DNA of 64,000 nucleotides from Haloarcula halophila. GTDB taxonomy: Archaea > Halobacteriota > Halobacteria > Halobacteriales > Haloarculaceae. Shown in pieces: positions 40,090 to 48,648 of this stretch. The translations under genes were made by a program, and so were the position numbers. Position 1 is the first letter of the stretch. Each line of letters begins with the position of its first letter. Under the pieces are notes generated by a model, which did no database searches, was not told where the DNA came from, and saw only the letters and a list, made by a program, of their open reading frames with translations. The DNA is taken from positions 1,922,001 to 1,986,000 of the forward strand of contig NZ_CP119559.1 of assembly GCF_029278565.1 (NCBI RefSeq), read 5' to 3'.

Positions 40090-42276
40090 TCAGTCGGCCG
40101 GTTCGCTCCGGCGCTCGGAGGTCCGCCGACCGCCCAGCGTGTACACCCAGAGGACGCCAAGCCCGAAGAGGTACGCCAGCGCCGTCGGGATCCCGACGAT
40201 GAACATCGTGAAGATGCCGTTGGGCGAGAAGATCGCCGAGACGGCCACGATGGCGATGACGACCTCCCGCCAGCGGGTGTACATCGTCTCGAAGGGGACG
40301 ATCCCGCCCTTGTGGAACAGGAACATCGTCACCGGGATCTCCGCCAGCAGCCCGATCCCGACGGTGAGGAAGAACACGAGCCAGCCGAACTTGCTGACCC
40401 GGTAGGCGATGACCATGTTGGCCTGGAGCTGGTCGTAGGCGATCGCCGAGATCGTCAGCGGCGCGAAATAGAGGAACCCGAGCACGCTCCCGCCGATGAG
40501 CGCGGCGAACATCGTCCCACCCCAGACAGCCAGGATATTGCGGTTCCCGACGACGAAGCCCCGTTCGCGCAGCGCCGGCCACGCGAAGTACATGAGGACG
40601 GGGATCACCGCGACGGCCCCGACGACCGTCGAGAACTTCACGATGAACACCAGGTGCTCGACCGGGTGCAACGTGACGATACCGACGTCGTTGGCCATCT
40701 CCGGCGGGAGTCGGCTGACGAAGGTCCGCTGGATGCGGCCGATGCCGCCCTGATAGAGGAACAGGAAGGCCGCGCCCATCACGACCCCGAAGATGCCCAG
40801 GATCCAGAACGCCTTGGAGGCGATCGAGTCGAAGATGAAACGGATGTCGTAGTAGTAGCCGCCCACGTCGTCCTCGGTGGTCTCGTCCTCGGTGAAGGCG
40901 TTGAGGACCCCTGCAGTCGTCGAGGTGACGACGTCGTCGTCCTCGGTGTCGTCGGCCTCTGGGGCTTCTTCGCCGTCGCTCTCGTCGGCCTCGTTTGCCA
41001 TGTCCCACCGGTCGAGGACGAGCCCGGCCTTCTCCTCCTCGCCCTTGGTCAGCGCCGTGTCGGCGTGGGCCAGAGCCTCCTGTTCGGTCATCTCCTCGAA
41101 GACCTCCGGCGGCGCGACCTTGATCGCCTCCGCGTTGAGTTCGTCGACGTCGATGGCGGTCGGGTCGCCGTGTTGGCCCGGTGCCGTGTGGGCCGATAGC
41201 TCCCGCAGGACGTGGACGTAGAGGACGACGACGCCGCCGACGAGCGCGAACAGTGCGCCGAACAGTAGTGCCGTCCCCTCGACGGAGAGGCCAAACAGCG
41301 CCGGCGGCTGGACGTTCCCGGTCAACCGGCTGGAGTACTGTGCGGCAAACGCCTCGGCCGCTTGCACGTACTGGAAGGCCGGCGAGGACAGCAGGTAGTA
41401 GGCGGCTGCCCCCGACAGGAGGCTCCCGCCCAGGATCGTGTTCCAGTTCGAGAGTGCGACCTCCCGTGTGCTGACCAGTTCGCTGGAGCGTTTGAACAGC
41501 ACCGCGACCTTCGCCAGCGCGAGACTGACGCCGTAGAGACCACACAGCGGCGCGGCCCACATGATCTGCGTGAACGGGTCCGGCGGCGAGAACAGCGCGC
41601 CGAAGGCGAAGATCCCCATCACCGCGTAGCGCCACTTGTCCCGGAACGTCTCGTAGGGGACGATCTCCGTATACGAGAGGATCGTCATCATCAGCGGCAG
41701 TTGTGCGGCCAGGCCGAACGAGACGGCCAGCATGAAGACGAACTGGAACCACTTGACGATAGAGTACTGTGGCGTGAACCCGGCGTCGAAGGCGTCGCCC
41801 GCCAGGAAGTTGAACATGATCGGGAAGAACAGCTCGTAGGCGTAGGCGACGCCGCCGACGAACAACGCCAGGCTGACCGTCGCGAACGTCAGGAGCTTCC
41901 AGGCGGGGATGTGTTCGGCCGGCCACCAGCCACGGCGGCGAAGTCCGTCACGGCCGAAATAAATGAGCAGCGGGACCGACATGAGGATGCCGACGACGGC
42001 ACCGATCTTGACCTGCAGGAGGATCACGTCGAACGGGGTGACGGCGACGATACTGGTCGCCTCCTGGGTGGTCAGGTCCATCTGGGAGTACAGGAGGTCC
42101 TGGCGCAGTCGGTCCCAGACGCCGTACTGGAGTCCCATGATCGTCCCGATCATCCCGACGACGAAGACGATAAACACCTTCTGGAGGTGCGTCTGGGCAC
42201 TGCTGAGCATCGCACCCAGTGTCGCACGGCCACTCTGGACCGTCTTGACGGTGTCCTCGTCGATCGCGCTCGCCAT
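40090..42276 (-). CDS. tatCt: Twin-arginine translocase TatC, fused double form (TatCt)
   Basis: The start is ATG 42276 (MASAIDEDTVKTVQSGRA), giving 728 residues, about three times a normal TatC. Two TatC domains are joined: the first covers about residues 20-250, followed by two extra helices (to about 360). An acidic cytoplasmic linker (about 395-455, DESDGEEAPEADD) leads to the second TatC domain (about 470-715). Each half has the TatC pattern (ILSYTEIVPYETFRDKWRY, and MFLFHKGGIVPFETMYTRWRE). This is the haloarchaeal TatCt, part of the pathway that exports folded proteins. It is divergent from tatCo; the 135-bp gap carries both promoters. Confidence 0.94.
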   Translation of the reverse strand: MASAIDEDTVKTVQSGRATLGAMLSSAQTHLQKVFIVFVVGMIGTIMGLQYGVWDRLRQDLLYSQMDLTTQEATSIVAVTPFDVILLQVKIGAVVGILMSVPLLIYFGRDGLRRRGWWPAEHIPAWKLLTFATVSLALFVGGVAYAYELFFPIMFNFLAGDAFDAGFTPQYSIVKWFQFVFMLAVSFGLAAQLPLMMTILSYTEIVPYETFRDKWRYAVMGIFAFGALFSPPDPFTQIMWAAPLCGLYGVSLALAKVAVLFKRSSELVSTREVALSNWNTILGGSLLSGAAAYYLLSSPAFQYVQAAEAFAAQYSSRLTGNVQPPALFGLSVEGTALLFGALFALVGGVVVLYVHVLRELSAHTAPGQHGDPTAIDVDELNAEAIKVAPPEVFEEMTEQEALAHADTALTKGEEEKAGLVLDRWDMANEADESDGEEAPEADDTEDDDVVTSTTAGVLNAFTEDETTEDDVGGYYYDIRFIFDSIASKAFWILGIFGVVMGAAFLFLYQGGIGRIQRTFVSRLPPEMANDVGIVTLHPVEHLVFIVKFSTVVGAVAVIPVLMYFAWPALRERGFVVGNRNILAVWGGTMFAALIGGSVLGFLYFAPLTISAIAYDQLQANMVIAYRVSKFGWLVFFLTVGIGLLAEIPVTMFLFHKGGIVPFETMYTRWREVVIAIVAVSAIFSPNGIFTMFIVGIPTALAYLFGLGVLWVYTLGGRRTSERRSEPAD

Positions 42277-42411
42277 CTCTCCTGGGTGTAGCCTATTGTG
42301 CGTTATCAATTTATTCATCCCACTGGCGGGCGGGAACCAGCCCTCGCGAGACGGCCGCGCGAGGCATCTCGAAAAGAAAGTTTACAATCACCTCCCGCTA
42401 AGCCCATCCAG

Positions 42412-44031
42412 ATGCCGGACGGCGACGACAGCGACGAACAGCATGGCCCGACAGAGCCACTGCTGCCCGACGAGGATGCTGGGACCTCCGCCGAGAGCGA
42501 CGGCGAGGGGACACCGCCGTCCGACGATGACATCGACGCGCCGGCCGACGCCCCCGCCGGTGGGGACGAATCGACGGCGGGCACACACGCAGCGCCCGTC
42601 GAGCCGGCGACGCCGCTGTTCGACCGGGACCCCGACGACGTGGTCGCCGCGACACCGGCCGACGTTCCCTCCGACTGGGGAATGCCGGGATCGCCGACCG
42701 CACACACGTCCTACGGCGGGGAGACCGTCTCGACGCCGAGCGATAGCACGTCGGTGCCCGACCCCGACGCGGAGTTCGACTACGGCGAGGAGGGCGCGCC
42801 CGACGACCAGGAGATGCCCCTGGCCGACCACGTCGAGGAGATGGCGATGCGGCTGTTCGTCGTCGTCGGCGTGATGGCGGTCGTCACCGTCCTCGCGTTA
42901 CCCTCCTCCGATCAACTGATCAACTTCCTGTGGTACTCCTTCCTCGACGGCCCCGCCGAGGCCTGTGGCCAGTTCGCGGCCGACGCCCAGCCCGGCGGCG
43001 AGAGCACCGTCTCCGGGGCGGACTGCCCACACGTCTACAGCCCGCTCGCGCTGATCCTCGCCCGACTGAAGGTCTCCTCGCTCGTCGGCCTGATCGTCGC
43101 GCTCCCGGTGTTCGTCTACGAGACGTATCTGTTCATGCGGCCGGGGCTGTACCCCAAGGAGCGACGGTACTACCTCGCCGCGGTCCCGACCAGCCTCGTG
43201 CTCGCGACCGTCGGCGTCGCCTTCGCGTACTTCCTCGTCCTGCGGGCGATGTTCGACTACTTCATCACCTACTCCGACCGCGCCGCGGACCTCGCCTTTG
43301 GCCTGGGGGAGACGTTCAACCTCATCATTCTGATGCTGGGTTTCTTCGCGATCGTCTTCCAGATCCCGCTGTTCGTGATGCTGGCGATCATGATGGGGGT
43401 CACGACCCGCCAGTGGCTCGAAGACCGACGGCTGTACTTCTGGGGCGGGTTCGCGGCCATCGCCTTCGTCTTCAGCCCGGACCCGACCGGGATGGCGCCG
43501 TTGATGGTCGCCGTGACGATGATCGGCCTCTTCGAGGGGACGCTCCTGCTGTTGCGCTGGACCCAGGAGAGTTCGCCGGTCCCGACGGCCGAGGAGGCCG
43601 CGGCCCAGCGCCCGATCGCTTGGCTCGGGGCCGGCCTCGTCGGCTACGTCCTCAGCCCGGCACCGGTGCCGACGGGCTACTACCAGCAACTGCCGACGGC
43701 GATCACCGACGCGCTCAACAGCGTCGGACTCGCGCCGCCGCTGCTCGTCGGCGGGAGCGCTATCGTGGCCTTCGAGGCGCTGGCCTACGTCAACAAGAAC
43801 TACGTCGTCAACATCCGGCTCTGGCGGGCACTGCGCCGTATTCGGCTCCCGGTCTGGGGGGCGGCGATCGTCGTCGGCTACCTCTCCAGTGCCGACCCGA
43901 CGCTGTTCCGCCTGGTCGACCAGGTGAGCCTGACGCCGGCGGCGGCCGTCGCCGTCAGCGGGACGCTCGTGGTCGCCTTCGAGGCCGCGATCCTCGTCGG
44001 GAAACGCCGGAGGGCGTCGACTGATGGCTGA
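42412..44031 (+). CDS. tatCo: Twin-arginine translocase TatC, single form with acidic N-terminus (TatCo)
   Basis: The start is ATG 42412 (MPDGDDSDEQHGPTEP), 539 residues. Residues 1-130 are a very acidic, proline-rich cytoplasmic extension. The TatC domain follows from about 135 (MPLADHVEEMAMRLF), with six helices, including TTRQWLEDRRLYFW. C-terminal helices from about 405 are additional. Many haloarchaeal secreted proteins, including NirK here, carry Tat leaders, so TatCo is important in this organism. The 3' end overlaps the phosphatase gene by 8 bp. Confidence 0.94.
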   Translation: MPDGDDSDEQHGPTEPLLPDEDAGTSAESDGEGTPPSDDDIDAPADAPAGGDESTAGTHAAPVEPATPLFDRDPDDVVAATPADVPSDWGMPGSPTAHTSYGGETVSTPSDSTSVPDPDAEFDYGEEGAPDDQEMPLADHVEEMAMRLFVVVGVMAVVTVLALPSSDQLINFLWYSFLDGPAEACGQFAADAQPGGESTVSGADCPHVYSPLALILARLKVSSLVGLIVALPVFVYETYLFMRPGLYPKERRYYLAAVPTSLVLATVGVAFAYFLVLRAMFDYFITYSDRAADLAFGLGETFNLIILMLGFFAIVFQIPLFVMLAIMMGVTTRQWLEDRRLYFWGGFAAIAFVFSPDPTGMAPLMVAVTMIGLFEGTLLLLRWTQESSPVPTAEEAAAQRPIAWLGAGLVGYVLSPAPVPTGYYQQLPTAITDALNSVGLAPPLLVGGSAIVAFEALAYVNKNYVVNIRLWRALRRIRLPVWGAAIVVGYLSSADPTLFRLVDQVSLTPAAAVAVSGTLVVAFEAAILVGKRRRASTDG

Positions 44032-44650
44032 CGCCGCGACCGTCCTCGTCGCACGCCACGGGGAGACTCACTGGAACCGTACGAGTCGGGTCCAGGGGTG
44101 GGCACCGACCGGACTGACCGACCGCGGCCGCGACCAGGCCGCGGCGCTTGGCGAGGCGGTCACACAGCGGTACGCCGTCGACCGCGTGGTCGCCTCGGAT
44201 CTACAGCGGACTCGTGAGACGACCGAGGGTATCCGGGACGCCGGGCAGGGACTCCCGGAGCCGACCTTCGACGCCGACTGGCGCGAACGCGGCTTCGGCG
44301 TCCTCCAGGGGTTGCTCGCCGCGGACCTCTTCGAACGGTACCCCGCCCACGACGACGGCGACAGCGTCTCGGCGCTGCCGGCCGCCCCGGAGAACGGCGA
44401 GACCGTCGCGGCGTTCTGTGACCGCGTTCGGGACGCCTGGGAGCGACTGGTTCGATCGGTCGAGCCCGGCGAGACGACGCTGCTGGTCACCCACGGCGGC
44501 GTCATCAAGGTCCTGCTGGCGACAGTCGACGACCGGTCGCTTTCGGCGACACTCGCGACACACTCCCAGGACAACTGCGCGATCAACGAGATCAGGATCG
44601 ACGACGGCGGGGCACGGCTGCTCGCCGAGGCACTGACCGACTGGCGCTGA
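44024..44650 (+). CDS. Histidine phosphatase family protein (phosphoglycerate mutase-like)
   Basis: This 208-residue protein has the catalytic RHG motif (VARHGETHWNRTSRVQG, His12), a second Arg in SDLQRTRETTEGI, the acid residue in WRERGFG, and the late His in LLVTHGGVIKVLL. It matches cobalamin-phosphatase-like or other small phosphatases rather than true mutases. It overlaps the tatCo end by 8 bp, so it may be translated with it. The substrate is unknown. Confidence 0.88.
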   Translation: MADAATVLVARHGETHWNRTSRVQGWAPTGLTDRGRDQAAALGEAVTQRYAVDRVVASDLQRTRETTEGIRDAGQGLPEPTFDADWRERGFGVLQGLLAADLFERYPAHDDGDSVSALPAAPENGETVAAFCDRVRDAWERLVRSVEPGETTLLVTHGGVIKVLLATVDDRSLSATLATHSQDNCAINEIRIDDGGARLLAEALTDWR

Positions 44651-44687
44651 CGAACGTTTATCGGCCTGGCGTGTCTCTGTCGAACAA

Positions 44688-44864
44688 ATGGGCCTTTTCA
44701 ACAAGATCGGGCGGAACGTCGAACGGTTCAAACAGACGGCCACCGACGCCGCGGACCAACAGGCGGAGTACGAGTGTTCGGCCTGCGAGTCGCGGTTCCA
44801 CACCGACCACGACGACTGTCCGGAGTGTGGCGCGACCGAGGTCCGACCGATCGACGGGGAGTAG
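44688..44864 (+). CDS. 58-residue zinc-ribbon protein
   Basis: ATG 44688 opens MGLFNKIGRNVERFKQTATD, an amphipathic basic helix. A four-cysteine ribbon follows (CSAC at 30-33 and CPEC at 44-47), then a short acidic tail ending EVRPIDGE. This architecture is typical of haloarchaeal small zinc-finger proteins. It lies 37 bp after the phosphatase gene and ends one base before the convergent larE. Function is unknown; protein or nucleic-acid binding is plausible. Confidence 0.75.
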   Translation: MGLFNKIGRNVERFKQTATDAADQQAEYECSACESRFHTDHDDCPECGATEVRPIDGE

Positions 44865-45734
44865 TTACTCGACGCTCGGATAGTCGGCGTCGAAGACGTC
44901 GGCGACGACGTCGTCCTCGCTCTCCTCGTCTTCGGGGCTGACACTGCCGGTCTGGTAGCCGTGCAGGTCCAGGGTCACGTGATCGAATCCACAGTCCTCG
45001 ATGTGGTCACGGGCGGTCCGCACGAAATCCGGATCGAGCGCGGTCTCCAGTTCGGCCTCGCCGACCTCGATGCGGGCCAGGCCGTCGTGGTCGCGGACCC
45101 GGAACTGTTCGAACCCCCAGGTACGGAGCAGCTGTTCGGCCTTCTCGACACGGGAGAGCCGGTCTTCGGTCACTTCGAGCCCGGTCGGGATACGCGAGGA
45201 GAGACAGGCCATCGACGGTTTGTCGGCGACCGAGAGGTCGTACTCGCGGGCGATCTCCCGCACCTCGGATTTGTCGATGTCGTGTTCGAGCAGCGGGGAG
45301 TAGGCGTCCAGTTCCTCGACGGCTCGCAGGCCAGGACGGTGCCCCTCGCCGATGTCCGAGAGGTTGGTTCCGTCACAGACGATACCGATCCCCAACTCCC
45401 GGGCGCGGTCGTACATCGCGCCCAGACGCATCGACCGGCAGTGATAACAGCGCATCTCGTCGTTGGTCCGGAACTCTTGACTACTGAGTTCCGAGAACTC
45501 GACGATCTCGTGACGGATGCCGATCTCCTCGGCGACCCGGACCGCGTCACCGAGTTCGGCTTCCGGTAGGGTCTCCGACTTCGCCGTACAGGCGACGGCG
45601 TCGTCACCGAGGGCGTCGTGGGCCAGCGCGGCGACGACACTGGAGTCGACGCCGCCGGAAAACGCGATCAACACACCGTCGCGCTGGGCGAGGTCGTCCC
45701 GTGCAGCAGACGCCTTCGTCGCGACTGAGGACAT
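44865..45734 (-). CDS. larE: LarE-type sulfur transferase (ATP-pyrophosphatase), three-cysteine form
   Basis: The start is ATG 45734 (MSSVATKASAARDDLA), giving 289 residues. The PP-loop LIAFSGGVDSSVV activates a carboxylate, as in NAD and ExsB synthetases. Cys96 and Cys99 (EMRCYHCRSMR) and Cys177 (SMACLSSRIPTG) match the three-cysteine LarE variants that carry a [4Fe-4S] cluster, in contrast to the sacrificial single-cysteine bacterial enzyme. LarE makes the nickel-pincer cofactor of lactate racemase. No larA, larB or larC lies in the window. It is divergent from minD across a 128-bp AT-rich gap. Confidence 0.87.
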   Translation of the reverse strand: MSSVATKASAARDDLAQRDGVLIAFSGGVDSSVVAALAHDALGDDAVACTAKSETLPEAELGDAVRVAEEIGIRHEIVEFSELSSQEFRTNDEMRCYHCRSMRLGAMYDRARELGIGIVCDGTNLSDIGEGHRPGLRAVEELDAYSPLLEHDIDKSEVREIAREYDLSVADKPSMACLSSRIPTGLEVTEDRLSRVEKAEQLLRTWGFEQFRVRDHDGLARIEVGEAELETALDPDFVRTARDHIEDCGFDHVTLDLHGYQTGSVSPEDEESEDDVVADVFDADYPSVE

Positions 45735-45862
45735 TGTAAACGGTTTGGTCTGGATGCTCAAAAGCGCGTCGCGTTCGGCACACGATCCGGTGCCCTCTCG
45801 GTAGTTACAGATATCTAACATACGCACATTATTTTCACAAATAAGGAGAGAAATTATACTCG

Positions 45863-46609
45863 ATGCTGGGTCAGTGTTACGCGGTTGCGAGTGGGAAAGG
45901 AGGGGTCGGAAAGACGACGACGGTCGTCAACACGGCGTACGAACTGGTCACACTGGGTCACGACGTGGCCGTCGTCGACGCCGACCTGTCGATGACGAAT
46001 ATCGGGCGACTGCTCGGGGTCGACCACGAACCGACGTTACACGACGTGTTGGCCGGCGCGGCCGACCTGGCCGACGCTGTCGACACCAGCGGCGAGGTCG
46101 CGCTCGTCCCCGGCGACGCGTCCGTTGAGACGTATCGCGAGGCCGACCCGTCCCGACTGGGCCGGGTCCTCCGTCGGCTCCGAACCGAGTTCGATATCGT
46201 CCTCGCGGATACGGGCGCTGGCGTCAGCCACGAGGTCGTCGTCCCGTGCGGGGTCGCCGACGGGACCGTTCTGGTGACGACGCCGGACGACACCGCCGTC
46301 TCGGACACGTCCCGGACGGCGTCGCTCGTGGACAGGGTCGACGGGACGGTACTGGGCGTCGCCGTCACGCGGACCGACGAGCGTGCGGCCGAGGCGGTCG
46401 CGGACGAACTCGGGACGGACCTGCTGGCGTGGATCCCCGAGCGCCCCGACGTGGTCGGGGACGAACCGGTCGTCAGAACCGCACCCTCGTCGGCGGTCGC
46501 GGCCGCCTACAGCGGGTTGGCCGGGGTGGTGTCGGTCGCGGCGGCCGCGAGCGACCCGGCGGCGGTCGAGGCCTCCGATGACGCTCCCACCGACGACTCC
46601 GGGGAGTAG
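45863..46609 (+). CDS. minD: MinD/ParA-family ATPase
   Basis: This 248-residue deviant-Walker ATPase has CYAVASGKGGVGKTTTVVN (P-loop at about 10-19, with the signature Lys). It also has the A-prime motif VVDADLSMTNIGRLLG and DTGAGVSHEV. Haloarchaea have several MinD paralogues; characterised ones position chemotaxis arrays and archaella rather than divide cells. The C-terminal acidic tail (about 228-248) replaces the usual membrane-targeting helix, so membrane cycling is not evident. The promoter lies in an AT-rich patch before the ATG (AAATTATACTCG). Confidence 0.88.
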   Translation: MLGQCYAVASGKGGVGKTTTVVNTAYELVTLGHDVAVVDADLSMTNIGRLLGVDHEPTLHDVLAGAADLADAVDTSGEVALVPGDASVETYREADPSRLGRVLRRLRTEFDIVLADTGAGVSHEVVVPCGVADGTVLVTTPDDTAVSDTSRTASLVDRVDGTVLGVAVTRTDERAAEAVADELGTDLLAWIPERPDVVGDEPVVRTAPSSAVAAAYSGLAGVVSVAAAASDPAAVEASDDAPTDDSGE

Positions 46610-46652
46610 CCGGCGACGGGTTTTTTCTGACCGGCGCCGAACGGAGCGATAG

Positions 46653-48647
46653 ATGGACCTGGAATCGGTGCCGGGCGTCGGGGCCAAGACGGCCGCGGCG
46701 CTCCGGGAACTCGACGACCCCGAGCGCGCGCTCCGGGAGGGAGACGTCGCCACGCTGTCACAGGCACCGGGCGTCAGCGAGGGCCGAGCGGCCCGCGTGG
46801 CCCGGGGAGCGATCCGCGCCGACCACGACGACCCGGGGGGGTTCGCCGCGACCGCGCGGGCCCGCGAACTGTTCCGGGAGGCGCTCGGCCTGGTCCAGGA
46901 GCGGACCGTCACCGACTACGCCGAGAAACGCCTGGAGACGCTGTATCCCAGCGGGACCCGGAGCCGGATCGAGGAGGTCCGGGCGTTCGTCGAGTCGGCG
47001 ATGGCCCGGGACCCCGAGCTGGACGTTCGGGAGCCCCTCTCGAACGTCGCGCCGCTCTCCGAGCCCGACGGCGTCCGGGTCCGCGACCGCTGTCTGGCCA
47101 CGAGCGACGCCGAGCGCTACGCCCAGGCCCAGGAGGCCATTCCGGAAGTGAGCGTCGAGGTGGTCGACGACGCCCGGCAACTGGCCGAACTCGCCCGCTC
47201 GTACTCGACGGTCGTCGCGCTGGACGAGGCCTTCGCCGGCGTCGACGTGGAGGGCGATGTTCGGGTCGAACCCGACGCGCTAGAGAACCCCTCCGCTGTC
47301 GTCCCCGAGCGGGTTCTCGCGTTCTTCTCGCGGAACCGCGATCGGGTGCTAGCCGCCGCCGAGGTCCACCGGATCGCCGATCTGGACCCGCCCTGTGATC
47401 TGGACACGCTGGAGTCGGCGCTGGACCAACTGGCCGAGGACGGTACCGTCCGTGGCGACGAGGAACTCGATCGGCTGGCGACGGCCGTCGACGATCTGGA
47501 CGCGGCGGTCGGGATGGCCGAGAACGTCGCCAACGACCACCTGCGGGAGGCTATCGAGGAGCGCGACGTCACCATCGAGGGGACCGACCTGCTGTCACTG
47601 GTCGAACGGGGAGCGGGCGTCGACTCGCTGCTGTCCCGGGAACTGGCCGACGAGTACGCTGCCGCCGTCGCGAAGGCCCGCGATCACCTCGTCGAGACGC
47701 TCTCCCTGCGGGAGACGGAGGCGATGGCCCGCCGGGCCTTCCCCGACGAGCCGACCTACCCCGTCGAGCGCCAGGAGGACGTCGTCAGCCGACTCCGCGA
47801 GGAACTGACCGCCGCCCGGGACCGTCGGGCGACGCGGCGCAAGCGCGAACTGGCCGACGACCTGGCGGGACTGCGGGACGACGCCGCGGCGCTGGTCTCG
47901 GCGGCCCTGGAAGTCGACGTGGAACTGGCGATTGCCCGCTTCGCCGCCGACTTCGACTGTACGCTCCCGGAGCTCACCGAGGAGAGCGGCTTCGCCATCG
48001 AGGGCGGGCGCTCGCCGTTGCTCGATGTCCCCTTTCAGGATGTCGAGCCGGTCGACTACGCCGTCGAGGGCGTGACGGTGCTGTCGGGCGTCAACAGCGG
48101 CGGGAAGACCTCGACGCTGGATCTGGTCGCGCTCGTGACCACGCTGGCCCACATGGGGCTGCCGGTGCCCGCCGAGTCGGCCCGGGTCGGCCGCGTGACC
48201 GAACTCCACTACCACGCCAAGACCCAGGGGACGCTGGATGCCGGCGCGTTCGAGGCCACCATCCGGGAGTTCGGCGACCTGGTCGGGAGCGTCGGCGAGG
48301 GGGGCGACGAACGGCGCGTGCTCGTGCTCGTGGACGAACTCGAATCGATCACCGAACCCGGCGCGAGCGCGAAGATCATGGCCGGCATCCTCGAAGCGTT
48401 GAGCGAGCGCCGGGCGACGGCCGTCTTCGTCTCCCACCTGGCCCGGGACATCCGCGAGGCCGCCACCATCGACATCGGCATCGACGGCATCGAGGCCGTC
48501 GGCCTGGAGGACGGCGAACTCGTCGTCGAGCGCTCGCCGGTCAAGGGGAAACTCGCCCGGTCGACGCCGGAACTCATCGTCGAGAAACTCGCCGCCGACG
48601 ACTCCGGGAGCTTCTACCGCGATCTCCTGTCGAAGTTCGAGGAGTGA
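46653..48647 (+). CDS. HhH-MutS-like ATPase (MutS-related protein)
   Basis: This 664-residue protein begins with two helix-hairpin-helix motifs (VPGVGAKTAAAL and APGVSEGRAARVA, within residues 1-55). A MutS-type core (alpha-helical levers, about 60-440) leads to the MutS ATPase: Walker A SGVNSGGKTST (about 478-488) and Walker B VLVDELESITEPG (about 556-568), then FVSHLARDI. It lacks the mismatch-recognising N-terminal domain of MutS1 and the Smr domain of MutS2. It is therefore a structure-specific DNA ATPase of the haloarchaeal MutS5-like type. It lies 43 bp after minD. Confidence 0.85.
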   Translation: MDLESVPGVGAKTAAALRELDDPERALREGDVATLSQAPGVSEGRAARVARGAIRADHDDPGGFAATARARELFREALGLVQERTVTDYAEKRLETLYPSGTRSRIEEVRAFVESAMARDPELDVREPLSNVAPLSEPDGVRVRDRCLATSDAERYAQAQEAIPEVSVEVVDDARQLAELARSYSTVVALDEAFAGVDVEGDVRVEPDALENPSAVVPERVLAFFSRNRDRVLAAAEVHRIADLDPPCDLDTLESALDQLAEDGTVRGDEELDRLATAVDDLDAAVGMAENVANDHLREAIEERDVTIEGTDLLSLVERGAGVDSLLSRELADEYAAAVAKARDHLVETLSLRETEAMARRAFPDEPTYPVERQEDVVSRLREELTAARDRRATRRKRELADDLAGLRDDAAALVSAALEVDVELAIARFAADFDCTLPELTEESGFAIEGGRSPLLDVPFQDVEPVDYAVEGVTVLSGVNSGGKTSTLDLVALVTTLAHMGLPVPAESARVGRVTELHYHAKTQGTLDAGAFEATIREFGDLVGSVGEGGDERRVLVLVDELESITEPGASAKIMAGILEALSERRATAVFVSHLARDIREAATIDIGIDGIEAVGLEDGELVVERSPVKGKLARSTPELIVEKLAADDSGSFYRDLLSKFEE

Positions 48648-48648
48648 G

